Source of the DNA: NORP294 sp047627915
Lineage (GTDB): Bacteria > Bacteroidota > Bacteroidia > Flavobacteriales_E > Vicingaceae
Reading direction: 5' to 3'
Length of the DNA: 34,287 nt
Assembly: GCA_047627915.1 (NCBI GenBank)
Contig: JBLHTZ010000025.1
Location: 1 to 34,287 of the forward strand
In this document: positions 1-7,280 of the stretch, one piece after another
Layout of the letters: each line of letters opens with the position of its first letter
Numbering within the stretch: position 1 is the stretch's first letter
Notes under the pieces: generated by a model
Database searches by the model: none
Told to the model about the DNA's origin: nothing
The model's input: only the letters and a program-made list of their open reading frames with translations
Program-made: the position numbers and the translations under genes

Positions 1-586
1 AACTGTTATGTATTGATAGGTTAGGAGCAAACTTTAACCTAACGGCGTTTCCTGCATGACTGGTTCGCAAACAAAATGCAGCTGCGTCTCCCGCTTGCGT
101 TGGAAGAATTATAGCTTTCCCTTCGTACGTTTTAACTGTGTTTTGAGAACCTACTCTAACTTTTAACCCTCCGGAATGCATGGAATGATCTTCTAGATAA
201 AATGCAATTCTAATAATTGGATATTCTTCAGTCCAATCAGGATGGTTTTGGTCAGTTCTATTAGCAGTGTCTTTATGAAAACCTCTATTGCCAATGCCAA
301 TTTCCATGATACAGTCTCCAAAAAAGGTTGGCTTTTCCCCTAATAACTTTGTGGCTATTTCGATAATTCTATCGTCTAAAATTAATTGACGAAACTCGGG
401 AATAGCAGTTAAGCATCCAATGTGATTTTTAGCGAAACGGTGTATTATATAACTGCCGTTTTTTTCATCTTCTTTAATTAACTTATAAGAAGCATCTCGG
501 AGTTTTTGAACTTCCTCTTTTGTCAATACATTTTTTATTAATGTAAATCCGTCGGTGTCAAATTTGGCTTTATTAATTTCTTGCAT
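1..586 (-). CDS. PhyH-family Fe(II)/2-oxoglutarate dioxygenase (3' end cut by window edge)
   Basis: An open frame runs from an ATG at 586 to the window edge, giving 195 residues without a stop. It begins MQEINKAKFDTDGF and has the layout of phytanoyl-CoA dioxygenase (PhyH)-like oxygenases. His104-x-Asp106 (GFHKDTANR) and a distal His177 (RTSHAGNAVRLKF) would form the iron facial triad, and the Arg six residues later fits a 2-oxoglutarate ligand. Family members hydroxylate small molecules, lipids or natural products; nothing here shows the substrate. It lies 26 bases downstream of the YihY-family gene on the same strand. A TACTTTTG box sits only four bases before its ATG, so it may have its own, nearly leaderless, promoter. 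The family call is fairly sure; the function is unknown. Confidence 0.8.
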   Translation of the reverse strand, partial: MQEINKAKFDTDGFTLIKNVLTKEEVQKLRDASYKLIKEDEKNGSYIIHRFAKNHIGCLTAIPEFRQLILDDRIIEIATKLLGEKPTFFGDCIMEIGIGNRGFHKDTANRTDQNHPDWTEEYPIIRIAFYLEDHSMHSGGLKVRVGSQNTVKTYEGKAIILPTQAGDAAAFCLRTSHAGNAVRLKFAPNLSIHNS

Positions 587-590
587 ACTT

Positions 591-598
591 CAAAAGTA
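591..598 (-). promoter_or_regulatory. Bacteroidota -7 box (TACTTTTG) for the PhyH-like gene
   Basis: On the minus strand TACTTTTG matches the Bacteroidota -7 consensus TAnnTTTG. A TTA lies 19 bases upstream as a weak -33 element. The box ends four bases before the ATG at 586, so transcription would start at or next to the start codon. Confidence 0.45.
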
Positions 599-612
599 TT
601 AATATTTGAGTG

Positions 613-1560
613 TTATTTAATAGCTTCTCCTTCAATCTTATCTGCAAGTGCTTTAATGCTTCTCGCTTGCTGTATACTTGCATTTAATTCAAATCCTACA
701 AGTAAAACATAAGAGTTGAAATAAATCCAAAGCATGATAACAATGATGGTTCCAATTGAGCCGTATATCTTGTCGTAATTCGCAAAGTTGTCGACATAAT
801 AACCGAAGCCAAATGAGACAAGCAACACCATTAAAGTAGCTAGCGTAGAGCCTGCTGAAAAGAAACGCCACTTCAACTTTCGGTTACCTCCGATATAGTA
901 AATGAAGGATATGGCGAAGAAACAAATAGCTGCCATAATAATCCACTTTCCGGTAAGCAATAAAATAGATGCAATACTGCCTTTTTCCAATACGAAGTTT
1001 ACCAGATAAACGGAAAACAAAATGGCCCCAATGGCTATAATAATTAAAAGGGTAAGTATAAATAGAAGCTCAACAGAGAGTAATTTTTTGTGAAAAAAGT
1101 TTCTATTGTGAGATACGTTAATGCTATCTTCAAATGCAAGTAGCATAGAGTCTATCCCGTTGGTAGCGAGAAATATTGCAAATAAAAATCCAAATGACAA
1201 CAAACCGCCATCGGCATCAGTGACTAAACTAACCACTGTTTCTTCTACAAAAAGATAGCCTGATTCAGGTAGTAGATCTTCCAATAATTTTAATAACTCC
1301 GTTTTGAAGTTTGGAATTGGGATATAAGGTAAAAGAGTAAGTAAAAAGATTAATGTTGGGAAAAGCGCCATAAAAAAGCGAAACGCCATAGAAGATGCTT
1401 TTGTATCTAGCAATCCCTGCTTAATTCCTTTAATAAAAAATTTAGCTACAAAATAGATAGGCAACTTATCAAACCCGGGTAGAATTAGGGTCTTCGATAA
1501 TTGAATTGTTTTTCGAACAACTTGTAGAGCTAGAAACTTCCTCTTTAGTCGGCCTATCAT
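613..1560 (-). CDS. YihY/BrkB-family (UPF0761) inner-membrane protein
   Basis: This 315-residue protein has about six hydrophobic helices after a basic N-terminus (MIGRLKRKF). The early segment LDTKASSMAFRFFMALFPTL is typical of the YihY/BrkB family, as are the FLATNGIDSMLLAFED region and the C-terminal YGSIGTIIVIMLWIYFNSY helix. The family was once called ribonuclease BN in error; its members are integral membrane proteins of unclear, possibly transport, function. The ATG directly follows the TAA of nadC (GAATAAATG), so the two genes are cotranscribed and probably translationally coupled. Length is normal for the family. The family call is secure; the biochemical role is not. Confidence 0.85.
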   Translation of the reverse strand: MIGRLKRKFLALQVVRKTIQLSKTLILPGFDKLPIYFVAKFFIKGIKQGLLDTKASSMAFRFFMALFPTLIFLLTLLPYIPIPNFKTELLKLLEDLLPESGYLFVEETVVSLVTDADGGLLSFGFLFAIFLATNGIDSMLLAFEDSINVSHNRNFFHKKLLSVELLFILTLLIIIAIGAILFSVYLVNFVLEKGSIASILLLTGKWIIMAAICFFAISFIYYIGGNRKLKWRFFSAGSTLATLMVLLVSFGFGYYVDNFANYDKIYGSIGTIIVIMLWIYFNSYVLLVGFELNASIQQARSIKALADKIEGEAIK

Positions 1561-2400
1561 TTATTCAATTGCTTTTAAGCTTAAATCTAAGCTCTTAATT
1601 TGGTGTGTTAACGCGCCAACACTTATGTAGTTAACTCCACATTTTGCATAATCCGCTATAGTCTCTTCTGTAATTCCTCCTGAAGCTTCAGTTTCCGCAT
1701 AACTTCCAATCATCTGAACAGCTTTGGTTAAATCTGAATAATTAAAATTATCTAACATAATGCGATCTACCTTCTCAGAATTTAAAATTATTGCAACTTC
1801 TTCTAAGTTTCTGGCTTCTATCTCTATTCTGATATTAATCTTATTGTCAGCTAAATATTTTTTTGTTTTTGAAATAGCCACTTCTATTCCCCCTGCATAA
1901 TCAATATGATTGTCTTTAATCATTACCAAATCATACAATCCCAATCTATGATTTTCGCCTCCTCCAATTTTTACTGCCATTTTTTCAAAAATTCGATTGT
2001 TGGGAGTTGTTTTCCTGGTATCTAATAGTTTTGTTTTTAAGGGGTCGATTAGACTTTTTAAAAAAGCAGTATGCGTAGCGATACCACTCATACGCTGCAT
2101 GTAATTTAGAGCTAGTCGCTCAGCAATCAATATAGATTGAGAGTTTCCTTTCACAATGAAGGCGATGTCACCAACTTTAACTCTTTTACCATCTTCAATT
2201 AAAACTTCGACTTTTAAGTTACTGTCAACTAATCTAAAAACTTCTAAAGCAATCATAACACCTGCTAAAATGCCGTTTTGCTTTACCAAAAGCTGAGCTT
2301 TCCCTTCTGCATCAGCAGGAATACATGATAAGCTAGTGTGATCGCCATCTCCAATATCTTCAGAGAGCGCTTGGGCTATAAGGGGTGTATATTCTTTCAA
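1561..2400 (-). CDS. nadC: Nicotinate-nucleotide pyrophosphorylase (quinolinate phosphoribosyltransferase)
   Basis: NadC converts quinolinate and PRPP to nicotinate mononucleotide, CO2 and PPi in de novo NAD synthesis in the cytoplasm. The 279-residue protein has the family signatures: QRMSGIATHT, LLDTRKTTPNNR, the IGGGENHRLGLYDLVMIKDN region, EIEARNLEE, DRIMLDNF, EASGGI and GVNYISVGALTH. These carry the usual Arg, His and Lys ligands for quinolinate and phosphate. The start is a TTG at 2398-2400, five bases after the DUF4783 stop. The frame stays open upstream but has no ATG, and the TTG gives the normal family length. It is the middle gene of a tight minus-strand operon with the DUF4783 and YihY-family genes. 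No nadA or nadB is in the window. Confidence 0.96.
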   Translation of the reverse strand: MKEYTPLIAQALSEDIGDGDHTSLSCIPADAEGKAQLLVKQNGILAGVMIALEVFRLVDSNLKVEVLIEDGKRVKVGDIAFIVKGNSQSILIAERLALNYMQRMSGIATHTAFLKSLIDPLKTKLLDTRKTTPNNRIFEKMAVKIGGGENHRLGLYDLVMIKDNHIDYAGGIEVAISKTKKYLADNKINIRIEIEARNLEEVAIILNSEKVDRIMLDNFNYSDLTKAVQMIGSYAETEASGGITEETIADYAKCGVNYISVGALTHQIKSLDLSLKAIE

Positions 2401-2405
2401 TGTTT

Positions 2406-2783
2406 CTATTCTTGTTCTATTCGAAATTCGATGATTTTTAAAGTTTTATTACTTTTTTGGAATAGTAAGTACGTCCTGAAAGTTCCTTTCACTGTTTCAA
2501 GTTTGCCAATTTCAAAGAATGGTCTTCCATTACCGCCTCCCGTATGTTTCGTAGTGTAAGCTTTTACCTCAGACTCTTTAAAGAAATTTTCAACCAATAT
2601 TTTAGCCTGATTATCGCTGTAATTTGCTTTGGCAGAAGGAATGTTTAGGTCAATCGGATTATTGAAAAACGACGTAAATTTCTCTATTTTTTTGTCTTTT
2701 AAGGAGCTAGATGGCTCGTTATTTGACTGTCCACAAAGTTGTACAGAAATGGAAAACAATAAGATTAAAATGAAATTTTTCAT
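2406..2783 (-). CDS. DUF4783-family secreted protein
   Basis: A 125-residue protein with a signal peptide (MKNFILILLFSISVQLCGQS). The Leu-Cys-Gly-Gln context could be a lipobox or a plain signal-peptidase I site. The mature part has the features of DUF4783, a small Bacteroidota-restricted, NTF2-like family: the segment FTSFFNNPIDLNIP, a central AKILVENFFKES, and a C-terminal KGTFRTYLLFQ followed by IIEFRIEQE. The function is unknown; NTF2-like folds often bind small ligands. It is the first gene of the DUF4783-nadC-yihY operon and is divergent from rlmH, with 65 bases between the starts. I recall this family lying near nadC or rlmH in other Bacteroidota, which supports the call. Confidence 0.75.
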   Translation of the reverse strand: MKNFILILLFSISVQLCGQSNNEPSSSLKDKKIEKFTSFFNNPIDLNIPSAKANYSDNQAKILVENFFKESEVKAYTTKHTGGGNGRPFFEIGKLETVKGTFRTYLLFQKSNKTLKIIEFRIEQE

Positions 2784-2801
2784 ACAATAAAATTAAACCT
2801 T

Positions 2802-2829
2802 TTGAGGCTTTCAATCGGGCTTATATTTG
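2802..2829 (+). promoter_or_regulatory. rlmH promoter (TTG-N17-TATATTTG)
   Basis: TTG at 2802-2804, a 17-base spacer and TATATTTG at 2822-2829 match the Bacteroidota -33/-7 consensus. The -7 box ends 19 bases before the ATG of rlmH at 2849. Confidence 0.65.
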
Positions 2830-2848
2830 AAACTTATTAGAGTTGAGT

Positions 2849-3316
2849 ATGAAAATTACATTTCTTTGTATTGGAAAAACTTCTGACAAACAAATTAAAG
2901 GGTTGTATGAAGAATATTTGAAACGACTTTCGCACTACGCGAAAGTTAATGTGGAGTATTTGGAGTTAAAGAAAAAAGGCTTGAGTGCGGACTTTCTAAA
3001 AATTGAAGAAGGTAAATTGATATTATCAAAAGTCGACAACTCTTCCAATTTAATTTTGTTGGACGAGTTGGGTAAACAGGTTAATTCTGAAGGGTTTGCA
3101 AGCTTTTTGCAAAAGGGTTTAAATGCTTCAAGTCGCGAGATGGTTTTTGTAATTGGAGGGGCTTACGGATTTAGCGAAGAAGTTTATTCAAAGGCCAGTC
3201 ATAAAATTGCATTGTCAAAAATGACATTTACCCACCAAATGGTACGTCTTATTTTTCTAGAGCAGCTCTATCGGGGATTTACAATTTTGAAAGGAGAAAA
3301 ATACCATCACAGCTAA
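2849..3316 (+). CDS. rlmH: 23S rRNA (pseudouridine-1915-N3)-methyltransferase RlmH
   Basis: RlmH is a SPOUT methyltransferase that uses SAM to methylate pseudouridine 1915 in helix 69 of 23S rRNA in assembled ribosomes. Signatures are MKITFLCIGKT at the N-terminus, LDELGKQVNSEGFA, the knot segment FVIGGAYGFSEEV, and LSKMTFTHQMVRLIFLEQLY followed by the terminal GEKYHHS. The C-terminal Tyr-His-His is a hallmark of the family. The ATG at 2849 gives the usual 155 residues; a TTG two codons upstream is in frame but less likely. The stop codon overlaps the convergent galE stop by four bases. Confidence 0.96.
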   Translation: MKITFLCIGKTSDKQIKGLYEEYLKRLSHYAKVNVEYLELKKKGLSADFLKIEEGKLILSKVDNSSNLILLDELGKQVNSEGFASFLQKGLNASSREMVFVIGGAYGFSEEVYSKASHKIALSKMTFTHQMVRLIFLEQLYRGFTILKGEKYHHS

Positions 3317-4323
3317 ACCTTCATGTTTTGCTGCCATTTCCAGGCGGAAGAAACCATATCGTTAATAGTTAATTTAGCAACCCAATTCAACTCTTTTTTT
3401 GCTTTAGTATTGTCTGCATAAATAGTTTCCACATCCCCGGCTCTTCTAGGACCTAATTTATAATTCACCTTCAACTTATTTACCTGTTCAAATGATTTAA
3501 TTATTTCTAATACAGAGGTTCCTTTACCTGTTCCCAAGTTAAAAACAGAATAATTTGATTTGTTGGTGTTCTGAAAGTTAATCGCTTTAATGTGGGCATT
3601 GGCGATATCGTCTACGTGAATATAATCTCTGATACATGTGCCATCAGTCGTATTGTAATCACTACCAAATACAGTGATTTCTTCTCTTAAGTTAGCAGCT
3701 GTTTGCGTAATAATAGGAACTAAGTTGTTCGGCCGTTTAGTAAATGGTTCTCCAATAAGTCCTGAAGAATGGGCACCAACTGGATTGAAATATCGGAGAG
3801 AAACTACATCAATTCCCAAATTATTTGTAGCGAAATCTTTTAAAATAGTTTCTCCTATTTGTTTAGTACTAGCATATGGGGACTCTGCTTCTCCAAATGG
3901 AGTTTCTTCGCTTACCGGAAGTTTTTCAGGGTTACCATAAATTGAACAAGAACTTGAAAAAATTATTTTTTTAACTCCATTCAACTTTGCTCCAACTAAA
4001 ACATTTAATAAACCGTTAATATTGTTAGAGTAATACTCTAATGGGCTTTCAACAGAATCAGGAACAGATTTAAGTGCAGCAAAGTGAATAACCACCCTGA
4101 TCTGATTATTTTCGAAAAACGTTTGTGTTTTTAATTTGTCTGTTAAATCAATATCGAAAAAAGTGACTTTTTTACCCGTTATTTTTTCAATTTTTTGATA
4201 CGATTTTTCAGTTGAATTAACGTAATTATCAATTGAGTATATGTTTTTAAATCCTTGCTCTAATAATTGAATAATAGTATGAGAACCAATGTAACCTGCT
4301 CCTCCAGTAATAAGAATATTCAT
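3313..4323 (-). CDS. galE: UDP-glucose 4-epimerase
   Basis: GalE interconverts UDP-glucose and UDP-galactose through an NAD-bound 4-keto intermediate and supplies galactose for surface glycans. The protein shows the NAD-binding ITGGAGYIGSHT (residues 3-14), FAALKSVPDSVE, the catalytic SSSCSIYG segment, and the Tyr150/Lys154 pair of YASTKQ. Further on are LRYFNPVGAH, CIRDYIHVDDIANAH and GDVETIYAD. I choose the ATG at 4323 (336 residues, close to the 338 of E. coli GalE). The frame has an upstream ATG at 4356, but it lacks family similarity and a -7 box, TACCTTTG, lies inside that extension. It is divergent from a Gfo/Idh/MocA oxidoreductase, which suggests a small sugar-nucleotide locus. Confidence 0.95.
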   Translation of the reverse strand: MNILITGGAGYIGSHTIIQLLEQGFKNIYSIDNYVNSTEKSYQKIEKITGKKVTFFDIDLTDKLKTQTFFENNQIRVVIHFAALKSVPDSVESPLEYYSNNINGLLNVLVGAKLNGVKKIIFSSSCSIYGNPEKLPVSEETPFGEAESPYASTKQIGETILKDFATNNLGIDVVSLRYFNPVGAHSSGLIGEPFTKRPNNLVPIITQTAANLREEITVFGSDYNTTDGTCIRDYIHVDDIANAHIKAINFQNTNKSNYSVFNLGTGKGTSVLEIIKSFEQVNKLKVNYKLGPRRAGDVETIYADNTKAKKELNWVAKLTINDMVSSAWKWQQNMKV

Positions 4324-4340
4324 TTGTCGAAAATTAGGTT

Positions 4341-4348
4341 CAAAGGTA
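4341..4348 (-). promoter_or_regulatory. -7 box (TACCTTTG) for galE
   Basis: TACCTTTG on the minus strand matches TAnnTTTG and ends 17 bases before the ATG at 4323. The -33 is weak (a TTA about 20 bases upstream). Its position inside the 5' extension of the frame argues for the downstream start. Confidence 0.5.
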
Positions 4349-4398
4349 CTTTTCATTTCAATTAATTCTAATATTGTAATCTATTTAATTTAGAGCAT

Positions 4399-5424
4399 AT
4401 GTCCTCAAAAGTAAAGTTTGCAATAGTTGGTTGCGGTAGAATAGGCAAACGCCACGCTAGTATGGTCAATATAAACGTCGATACTGAATTAGTGGCACTC
4501 ATAGATGTAAACAAAGAGTTAGAGCCAAGCCTAAAAGAGGAGTTTAATGTCCCTGTATTTCAATCCATCGAAGATTTTATTAACTCGAAGATCAAAGCGG
4601 AGGTTGTGAACATATGCACACCAAATTATTTGCACGCAACACAAGCGATTACAGCTCTAAAAATTGGTTTTCATGTAGTTATCGAAAAACCGATGGCTCT
4701 CACTTTAGTTGAGGCTGAGGCAGTAATTCAGGAATCTTTAAAAGGGAATAAACATGTTTTTTGTGTAATGCAAAATAGATATAGCCCTCCTTCTAGATGG
4801 CTGAAAGAAGTTGTAGACAGTGATGCGCTAGGAGAAGTGTACATGGTCAATATCAATTGTTTTTGGAATCGAGATGATGCTTATTACCAAGGCGGAGCAG
4901 CAAACTATTGGAAAGGCAAGTTAGATAAAGATGGTGGTACCTTATTTACACAATTTAGTCACTTTTTAGACACAATGTATTGGTTGTTTGGGGACATAAT
5001 TAACATTAAAGCAAGTTTTTACGATTTTAATCACCAACATACTACAGAGTTTGAAGATTCAGGCATGGTGCAATTTGATTTTGTGAAAGGTGGAGCAGGA
5101 AGCATCAATTACTCTACAGCAGTTTATGGTCAAAATATGGAAAGTAGCCTTTCAATTATTGGAGAAAAAGGAAGTGTGAAAGTAGGAGGGCAGTACATGA
5201 ATGAAATTGTATATTGCCACATTAAAGACTACGAACAACCTATTTTAGAGGATACGCTACCACCAAATGATTATGGAAAATATAAGGGCAGTGCCGCCAA
5301 TCACCAATTTGTAATCCAAAATGTCGTAGACGCCCTTAATGGAAACAAAACTGTTACCACAAATAGCTTAGAAGGACTAAAAGTTGTTGAAATAATTGAA
5401 AACATATATAAATTGAAAAAGTAA
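4399..5424 (+). CDS. Gfo/Idh/MocA-family NAD(P)-dependent oxidoreductase, sugar-type
   Basis: A 341-residue dehydrogenase with an N-terminal Rossmann fold (AIVGCGRIGKRHA, residues 8-20), the family Glu-Lys-Pro motif at 96-98 (VIEKPMALT) and a C-terminal alpha/beta domain. The segment QFSHFLDTMYWLFGD carries the expected catalytic His and Asp. Members oxidise or reduce hydroxyl or keto groups of sugars, inositols or nucleotide sugars. The segment CVMQNRYSPPSRWLKE is like that of oxidoreductases from surface-polysaccharide loci such as the UDP-GlcNAc(A) 3-dehydrogenases WlbA/WbpB. The divergent galE fits a nucleotide-sugar role, but no glycosyltransferase or aminotransferase is nearby. The family is certain; the substrate is not. 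The promoter of rho begins inside the last codons of this gene. Confidence 0.85.
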   Translation: MSSKVKFAIVGCGRIGKRHASMVNINVDTELVALIDVNKELEPSLKEEFNVPVFQSIEDFINSKIKAEVVNICTPNYLHATQAITALKIGFHVVIEKPMALTLVEAEAVIQESLKGNKHVFCVMQNRYSPPSRWLKEVVDSDALGEVYMVNINCFWNRDDAYYQGGAANYWKGKLDKDGGTLFTQFSHFLDTMYWLFGDIINIKASFYDFNHQHTTEFEDSGMVQFDFVKGGAGSINYSTAVYGQNMESSLSIIGEKGSVKVGGQYMNEIVYCHIKDYEQPILEDTLPPNDYGKYKGSAANHQFVIQNVVDALNGNKTVTTNSLEGLKVVEIIENIYKLKK

Positions 5425-5442
5425 AATTTCAATTTATATTTG
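5413..5442 (+). promoter_or_regulatory. rho promoter (TTG-N19-TATATTTG)
   Basis: TTG at 5413-5415, exactly 19 bases, then TATATTTG at 5435-5442: a near-ideal Bacteroidota promoter. The -33 lies within the last codons of the preceding oxidoreductase gene. It predicts a leader of roughly 95 bases before the rho ATG at 5544. Confidence 0.75.
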
Positions 5443-5505
5443 TATCATTGCAAAGTCTTGAGACCTTAAGGCGCCCTAATGCAACTTTTCTAAACTTTTT
5501 TTCAG

Positions 5506-5524
5506 TTGTTTTAGTTTAAAACAA
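5506..5524 (+). promoter_or_regulatory. Hairpin in the rho leader
   Basis: TTGTTTTA (5506-5513) and TAAAACAA (5517-5524) are a perfect eight-base inverted repeat around a three-base loop, ending 19 bases before the rho ATG. A T-rich run precedes it, and a weaker TTGCA/TGCAA pair flanks 5449-5484. Leader-based autoregulation of rho is known in other bacteria; here it is only an inference. Confidence 0.4.
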
Positions 5525-5543
5525 GCACATTACAAATTATTTC

Positions 5544-7277
5544 ATGTACGATATCCTTCAATTAAACCAAAAAACGGTTATAGAATTAAAAGAAATTGCA
5601 AAGCAATTAGAGGTTAAAAAGTTTCAAAAGCTAAAAAAAGAAGAGCTGGTTTATCAAATTTTAGATCAGCAAGCTGTGAAACCTCAAGCCGTTAAAGTAA
5701 TAAGTAAGGTAGAGAAAGCAGCTGCTCCTAAACCTGCAAAGAAGCCTAGACAGCCTAAAGCCAAACCAGAACCGCCTAAGCAGGTTGTTGCTAATGTAGA
5801 AGATAAACCTGTAGAGGCGAAGAAGGAAGAAACGAAAGAAGAGCCTAAAAAGATAGCCTATCCCAAAAAAGCTCCTTCTGAGCGAAAGGTCAGAACAAGG
5901 ATTGAAGCGGAGAAAAAAGCCAATCTATTTTCAGAAGCGAACCCTGAAAAGCAAAAGGCGGAAGCTAAAGTAGCCGATAATAAAGAAGCAGTTAAGGAGC
6001 AAGAGCCTATTAATAATCAAAATACTTCAAAAGAGCCTAGCGGGAATCAGAATGGGAAAAATATCCAGAATGATAATGCCAACGGTAAAGCTTCAAATAG
6101 CAATAACAATCAAAATAGAACACCACAACATCAGAAACCGAAAAGACGTGAGTACGACTTTGACGGTATAATTGACTCTGAGGGAGTTTTAGAAATGATG
6201 CCTGATGGTTATGGGTTTTTAAGATCTTCGGATTATAATTATTTAAACTCACCTGATGACGTATATGTATCCGTTTCCCAAGTAAAGTTATTTGGTCTGA
6301 AAACAGGAGATACAGTAAGGGGGACGGTTCGTCCACCAAAGGAAGGGGAGAAGTATTTTCCTCTGATTAAATTAATTGAGATTAATGGTAGAGACCCTAG
6401 TTTCGTTAGGGATCGAGTACCTTTTGAGTATTTAACTCCACTTTTCCCTTCAGAGAAATTTAATCTTTCTGGTCATAAAGAGGAGTCGTTGTCAACTAGA
6501 GTTATAGATTTATTTACTCCTATTGGAAAAGGACAGAGAGGATTAATTGTAGCCCAGCCAAAAACTGGTAAGACAACTCTTTTAAAGGAAGTAGCAAACG
6601 CGATTGCAGCGAATCACCCTGAAGTTTATCTGTTAATTTTATTGATTGATGAAAGACCTGAAGAGGTAACAGATATGTCACGTTCAGTAAATGCTGAGGT
6701 AATTGCTTCCACATTTGACGAGCCTGCAGAAAGACACGTTAAGGTTGCAAATATTGTTTTAGAAAAGGCGAAGCGAATGACTGAATGTGGTCACGATGTG
6801 GTCATATTACTTGATTCGATTACTCGTTTAGCAAGAGCATACAATACTGTTTCTCCAGCATCAGGAAAGGTATTGTCTGGTGGTGTCGATGCAAATGCAC
6901 TACATAAGCCAAAACGATTTTTTGGAGCAGCACGAAAAATAGAAAACGGAGGATCGTTAACAATTTTAGCTACCGCGTTAACTGAAACAGGTTCTAAAAT
7001 GGACGAGGTGATTTTCGAAGAATTTAAAGGAACCGGTAACATGGAACTTCAATTGGATAGAAAAATATCGAACAGAAGAATCTATCCGGCCATTGATATA
7101 ATATCTTCTTCTACAAGAAAAGAAGATTTATTATTGGGCAAAACGGTAACTCAAAAAATGTGGGTGTTAAGAAACCACATTGCAGATATGAACCCTGTTG
7201 AGGCTATGGAATTCTTGAAAAGTCAAATGTCTAGAACAAAAGACAACGATGAATTCTTGGTTTCCATGAATAGTTAA
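5544..7277 (+). CDS. rho: Transcription termination factor Rho with long disordered insertion
   Basis: Rho is a hexameric RNA-dependent ATPase helicase that ends transcription. The 577 residues begin with the helical Rho_N domain (1-45, ELKEIAKQLEVKKFQKLKK). A low-complexity region at about 46-205 is first rich in Lys, Pro, Ala and Glu, then in Asn and Gln. The cold-shock RNA-binding domain follows at about 207-285 (EGVLEMMPDGYGFLRSSD), then the ATPase core. Walker A is at about 336-345 (QPKTGKTTLL) and Walker B near 420 (VVILLDSITRLARAYN); TETGSKMDEVIFEEFKGTGN holds loop residues. E. coli Rho has 419 residues, so the insertion accounts for the extra length, as is usual in Bacteroidota. It has its own promoter and leader. 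A DUF4199-like gene starts three bases after the stop. Confidence 0.97.
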   Translation: MYDILQLNQKTVIELKEIAKQLEVKKFQKLKKEELVYQILDQQAVKPQAVKVISKVEKAAAPKPAKKPRQPKAKPEPPKQVVANVEDKPVEAKKEETKEEPKKIAYPKKAPSERKVRTRIEAEKKANLFSEANPEKQKAEAKVADNKEAVKEQEPINNQNTSKEPSGNQNGKNIQNDNANGKASNSNNNQNRTPQHQKPKRREYDFDGIIDSEGVLEMMPDGYGFLRSSDYNYLNSPDDVYVSVSQVKLFGLKTGDTVRGTVRPPKEGEKYFPLIKLIEINGRDPSFVRDRVPFEYLTPLFPSEKFNLSGHKEESLSTRVIDLFTPIGKGQRGLIVAQPKTGKTTLLKEVANAIAANHPEVYLLILLIDERPEEVTDMSRSVNAEVIASTFDEPAERHVKVANIVLEKAKRMTECGHDVVILLDSITRLARAYNTVSPASGKVLSGGVDANALHKPKRFFGAARKIENGGSLTILATALTETGSKMDEVIFEEFKGTGNMELQLDRKISNRRIYPAIDIISSSTRKEDLLLGKTVTQKMWVLRNHIADMNPVEAMEFLKSQMSRTKDNDEFLVSMNS

Positions 7278-7280
7278 TTC

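Noticed and set aside
2843..2848. TTG start two codons upstream for RlmH
   Set aside because: The ATG at 2849 gives the standard MKITFLCIG start, so the TTG is not needed.
4324..4356. Upstream in-frame ATG that would lengthen GalE by 11 residues
   Set aside because: The extension has no family similarity and contains a -7 promoter box; the ATG at 4323 gives the usual GalE N-terminus.
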